Positions 61,171 to 64,000 of a DNA stretch of 64,000 bases are shown here, one piece after another (within the stretch, counting starts at the first letter, position 1; each line of letters starts with the position of its first letter). The notes under the pieces are model-generated. The model searched no databases, had not been told where the DNA came from, and was given only the letters and a program-made list of their open reading frames with translations. Made by a program: the position numbers and the translations under genes. The stretch is from Sinorhizobium psoraleae. Its GTDB lineage: Bacteria; Pseudomonadota; Alphaproteobacteria; Rhizobiales; Rhizobiaceae. The stretch is from NCBI RefSeq assembly GCF_013283645.1, contig NZ_JABEKV010000003.1, positions 744,001 through 808,000 of the forward strand, written 5' to 3'.

Positions 61171-61176
61171 GAAATA

Positions 61177-62202
61177 TCATTGTCCCGGCTTGTAAATCTG
61201 GTCGAAAATTCCGCCGTCGGCGAAGAACTTCGGCTGAGCTTCCTTCCAACCGCCGAATTCGTCAATAGTGACCAGCTTCACATCGGCAAAGCGCGCCGTG
61301 TCCTCGGGGTCCGCAAGCTCCGGCTTGAAGGGCCGGTAATAGTGCTTGGCCGCGATTTTCTGACCGACATCGCTGTAAAGATAGTTCAGGTAGGCCTCGG
61401 CCACTTTCCGCGTGCCCTTGCTGTCGACGTTGCCGTCCACAAGGGCGATCGGCGGTTCGGCCTTGATCGAGATCGATGGCGTCACGATCTCGAAATTATC
61501 CGGCCCGAGCTCTTCCAGCGAGAGATAGGCTTCGTTTTCCCAGGCGAGCAGCACGTCGCCGAGGCCCCGCTGGACGAAGGTCGTCGTTGCGCCGCGCGCA
61601 CCGGTGTCGAGAACCGGCACATGTTTGAAGAGCTGCGCCACGTACTCCTGCGCCTTTGCGTCGTCGCCGCCATTGGCGGCCCGTGCCCAGGCCCAGGCTG
61701 CAAGGAAGTTCCAGCGCGCACCACCCGAGGTCTTCGGGTTCGGGGTGATCACCTGGATATCCTCCCGCGTAAGATCACCCCAGTCCTTGACGCCTTTCGG
61801 GTTGCCCTTGCGGACGAGGAAGACGATCGTCGAGGTGTAGGGGGCGCTGTTGTTCTCGAAGCGAGTTTTCCAATCCGCCGGTATCTTGCCGGTTGCCGCG
61901 GCGATCGCATCGATATCGGCCTCGAGCGCGAGCGTCACGACATCCGCCTCGAGGCCGTCGATCACCGACCGAGCCTGCTTGCCAGAGCCGCCGTGAGAGG
62001 TCTGGATCGTCACGGTCTCGCCGGTATCGGCCTGCCATTTTTCGGCGAAGGCCGCGTTGAAGTCCTTGTAGAGCTCCCGAGTCGGATCATAGGACACGTT
62101 CAGGATCGTTGTGTCTGCCTGAGCAAGGCCAAGAGAGCCCAGCTGCAGGCTGCCGACTACAAGTGCTAGTTTTACTACTCCGGTAAGTCTATTCGAGCCC
62201 AT
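61177..62202 (-). CDS. sbp: periplasmic sulfate-binding protein
   Basis: A 341-residue binding protein. The signal peptide ends GSLGLAQA, then DTTILNVSYDPTRELYKDFN. Ligand segments are QTSHGGSGKQARSVIDGLEA and NPKTSGGARWNFLAAWAWA, with VLLAWENEAYLSLEELG. It delivers sulfate or thiosulfate to CysT/W. Start 62202 follows GGAGG; an upstream ATG at 62214 is less likely. The 240-base gap before it should contain the operon promoter, but no clear site was recognised. Confidence 0.93.
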   Translation of the reverse strand: MGSNRLTGVVKLALVVGSLQLGSLGLAQADTTILNVSYDPTRELYKDFNAAFAEKWQADTGETVTIQTSHGGSGKQARSVIDGLEADVVTLALEADIDAIAAATGKIPADWKTRFENNSAPYTSTIVFLVRKGNPKGVKDWGDLTREDIQVITPNPKTSGGARWNFLAAWAWARAANGGDDAKAQEYVAQLFKHVPVLDTGARGATTTFVQRGLGDVLLAWENEAYLSLEELGPDNFEIVTPSISIKAEPPIALVDGNVDSKGTRKVAEAYLNYLYSDVGQKIAAKHYYRPFKPELADPEDTARFADVKLVTIDEFGGWKEAQPKFFADGGIFDQIYKPGQ

Positions 62203-62440
62203 ATTGCCCTCCATCCTTTTCCAGATAAAACTATCAATTTAATCGACTATCACAACGCAAACTTATGACGCGCCGCGGCGGTTTCGTGAAATGTCCTATC
62301 GTTTTCGCGGTTTTTGCGAAAATTCTTTGCTCGCGCGCCCTCTCGTCCATGTGCTGCGGCCAGAAAATAGCACGTTATTTTAGAACGGCGCCATACATCT
62401 TGATCCGCCGTATGGGGGCTCTGCTGCCGCCCGGTGCCGT

Positions 62441-63364
62441 TCAGACGACTTCTGGTTGCGGCAAATGATCGGATCCAATGAGCGCGCCGGGCTGTTCGAT
62501 GACCCTTGCGGCAACCTTTGCCGCAAACTCCGCTGCGCGCCGCGAGGGCTGACCCCGAAGCTGCATCGCCAGGAAGGCCCCGTTAAAACTGTCACCGGCG
62601 CTGGTCGTGTCCCTGACCGGGTTGGCGGGATGGGCACGAACATGCACGAGCGCTTCGGCGTCGCTGATCGTTATGCCGTTCTCGCCGTCCTTGACCACGA
62701 CAAGCTCCGCTCCGAGATCGCGATAGCGCTTCGCCGTCGCTTCAGGGGTGGTATCTCCGAAATAGCTGCGTTCGTCGTCGAAGCTCGGGAAGATCATCGT
62801 CGCCGCACGAGCGCCGTCCGATATGGCCGCGCACATCGAGTCGGTGCTTTCCCACAGCCGCGGCCGCAGGTTCGGATCGAAAGCAACAGTCTTCCCCAAC
62901 TCGCGTGCCCGGCGGATCTCGTCGATGAGACGGCCGCGATCGTCGGGAGAGAGGATTGCGAGCGTGATGCCGGAGAAATAAACGAGTTCGGCACCATCGA
63001 TCGCCGCGCGCAGACGCTCCCGGTCTTCGGCAAGCAATCTGGCCGCGGATGTCTCGCGCCAGTATTGGAAGCTGCGCTCGCCGTCCTTCAGGTGGATCAT
63101 GTACATGCCGGGATTGCGCCCGTCGATGCGGCGCACATGATCGGTAGCGATGCCGGCGCTGCTCATGAAAGCGAGCATCTCGTCGGACAGCCTGTCCGTT
63201 CCAAGCGCCGTGAAGTAGCTTACCTGCCAGCCGCCGCCGAGAAAGGCGCGCGCATACCACGCGGTATTGAAGCTATCGCCCGCGAAACCCTTCTTGAGAT
63301 GGCCGTCGCCGGCCTGTGAAAGTTCGATCATGCATTCGCCGATCGAGAGAAATGTCTTTGGCAT
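62441..63364 (-). CDS. kdgK: 2-keto-3-deoxygluconate kinase (PfkB family)
   Basis: A 307-residue ribokinase-like sugar kinase: N-terminal FLSIGECMIELSQAGDGHLK, middle AFDPNLRPRLWESTDSM, and catalytic PfkB signature DTTSAGDSFNGAFLA with the base aspartate in AGDSF. The GECMIEL start and NLRPRLW segment favour KDG kinase over fructokinase. Start 63364 is the family N-terminus; the frame is open to 63634. It acts in hexuronate/gluconate breakdown, and the entry product of gluconokinase feeds the same area. Confidence 0.88.
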   Translation of the reverse strand: MPKTFLSIGECMIELSQAGDGHLKKGFAGDSFNTAWYARAFLGGGWQVSYFTALGTDRLSDEMLAFMSSAGIATDHVRRIDGRNPGMYMIHLKDGERSFQYWRETSAARLLAEDRERLRAAIDGAELVYFSGITLAILSPDDRGRLIDEIRRARELGKTVAFDPNLRPRLWESTDSMCAAISDGARAATMIFPSFDDERSYFGDTTPEATAKRYRDLGAELVVVKDGENGITISDAEALVHVRAHPANPVRDTTSAGDSFNGAFLAMQLRGQPSRRAAEFAAKVAARVIEQPGALIGSDHLPQPEVV

Positions 63365-63669
63365 CGGTAATCCCACGAGTGGAGAGGAGGGCTGGGTCGA
63401 GCAGCAGGCCGAAAGGCGGCCAGCCTTCCGCCCGTGCATCCTAGAAAAGTTCCCGGGTGCAAATCTAGATGTGAAATTGAAGAGATTGATCATTCGTCGC
63501 GGTACGCGCGCCCAAGGGGCTTGCCACCCCACTCCGGATTGGGATCGACGCAGGAGGCGGTATTCGCGTGAACCGTCTTCGAGAGGATATCTGCCTCCGG
63601 CGGCAAGAGCGTGATACGGTAGTTGCAACGTCAACAGTCAAGGCGCGTCCGTCCGCCCGAAGGGAGATC
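63365..63669. other. 305-base divergent promoter region
   Basis: No gene is supported. It separates the KDG kinase gene (minus) and the CNNM-type gene (plus), so it must carry both promoters. An AT-rich segment around 63465-63500 is the best candidate core, but I cannot assign -35/-10 boxes with confidence. Confidence 0.4.
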
Positions 63670-64000
63670 ATGTCCGGTTCCGATGGCAGTATTCTCGACT
63701 ATATCGGGATACTGGCCGTGTTTCTGCTTGTCGGCGCCAACGGCTTTTTCGTCGCTGCAGAGTTTTCGCTCGTTTCGGTCCGCCGCAGCCGCGTGGCGGA
63801 ACTGGTCTCGCAAAGGCGCATGAATGCGAGCGCGCTTCAGCATGCCGTCGACAATCTCGACGCCAATCTGGCCGCGACCCAGCTTGGGATCACGATATCG
63901 TCCCTGGCGCTCGGGTGGGTCGGCGAGCCGGCGCTCGCCCACCTCATCGAGCCGCTGATGACGGTCCTTCCTGCGACCTGGGCCTCGGTCGGATCGCATG
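63670..64000 (+). CDS. N-terminal part of a CNNM/CBS-domain membrane protein (HlyC/CorC family)
   Basis: The frame is cut by the window end; about 110 residues are visible. After ATG behind AGGGAG it reads [20 protein letters not shown] and [20 protein letters not shown], the first helix and [11 protein letters not shown] signature of CNNM (DUF21) domains. [18 protein letters not shown] starts the next helix. Family members carry two CBS domains and a CorC_HlyC domain downstream and are linked to Mg/Co efflux or membrane stability. Confidence 0.88.
   Translation, partial: MSGSDGSILDYIGILAVFLLVGANGFFVAAEFSLVSVRRSRVAELVSQRRMNASALQHAVDNLDANLAATQLGITISSLALGWVGEPALAHLIEPLMTVLPATWASVGSH

Overview
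The window looks like an accessory megaplasmid or chromid of a Sinorhizobium/Ensifer-type alphaproteobacterium. It is GC-rich. It carries rhizobial families (DUF982, a rhizobial class III cyclase with TPRs, rhizobial dispersed palindromic repeats). From memory, the ivd-mcc-hmgL, gntK and cysPTWA blocks resemble S. meliloti pSymB. No rRNA, tRNA, CRISPR array, insertion sequence or replication origin was seen. Coding density is high except at 3.7-8.2 kb.

Layout. 0-8 kb: end of a periplasmic ClpP-like protein, a glycosyltransferase/debranching-enzyme pair, then small stress-type hypothetical genes and a DUF421 membrane protein with long non-coding gaps. 8-10 kb: adenylate cyclase-TPR protein. 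10-19.3 kb: methylated-glycine catabolism, with a BetI-like TetR regulator divergent from a DgcA-like demethylase, the heterotetrameric sarcosine oxidase operon soxBDAG, and a divergent GlxA/AraC regulator. 19.5-22.3 kb: a Spy/CpxP-like protein and a CpxR/CpxA-like two-component system behind a perfect CpxR-type box. 22.4-38.6 kb: a complete nitrate assimilation locus on the minus strand (nasT, nasS, leader, nrtA, nrtB, fused double ATPase, nirB, nirD, FNT channel, PP2C-kinase, nasA, cysG). Its nrtA leader contains a sigma-54 promoter, an NtrC-type site and a terminator that overlaps a candidate two-hairpin NasT target. 38.8-40.2 kb: an HtrA-like protease and a small protein among repeats.

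40.3-46.0 kb, all on the minus strand, holds the most unusual locus: a 72-residue cysteine-free peptide, a YcaO cyclodehydratase-family enzyme and a TfuA partner in overlapping or close arrangement. Upstream are a SARP-like TPR regulator, an XRE regulator and a PhyH-type dioxygenase. This resembles a RiPP pathway in which YcaO-TfuA would install thioamides, but no protease or exporter is visible.

46-64 kb: LysE exporter with an Lrp regulator, gluconokinase, the leucine/isovalerate degradation operon (ivd, mccB, ridA, mccA, hmgL, enoyl-CoA hydratase), an Xre/RES toxin-antitoxin pair, an ATC-hydrolase-like protein, a GlcD-type FAD oxidase joined to the sulfate ABC transporter operon (sbp-cysT-cysW-cysA), 2-keto-3-deoxygluconate kinase and the start of a CNNM/CBS membrane protein cut by the window end.
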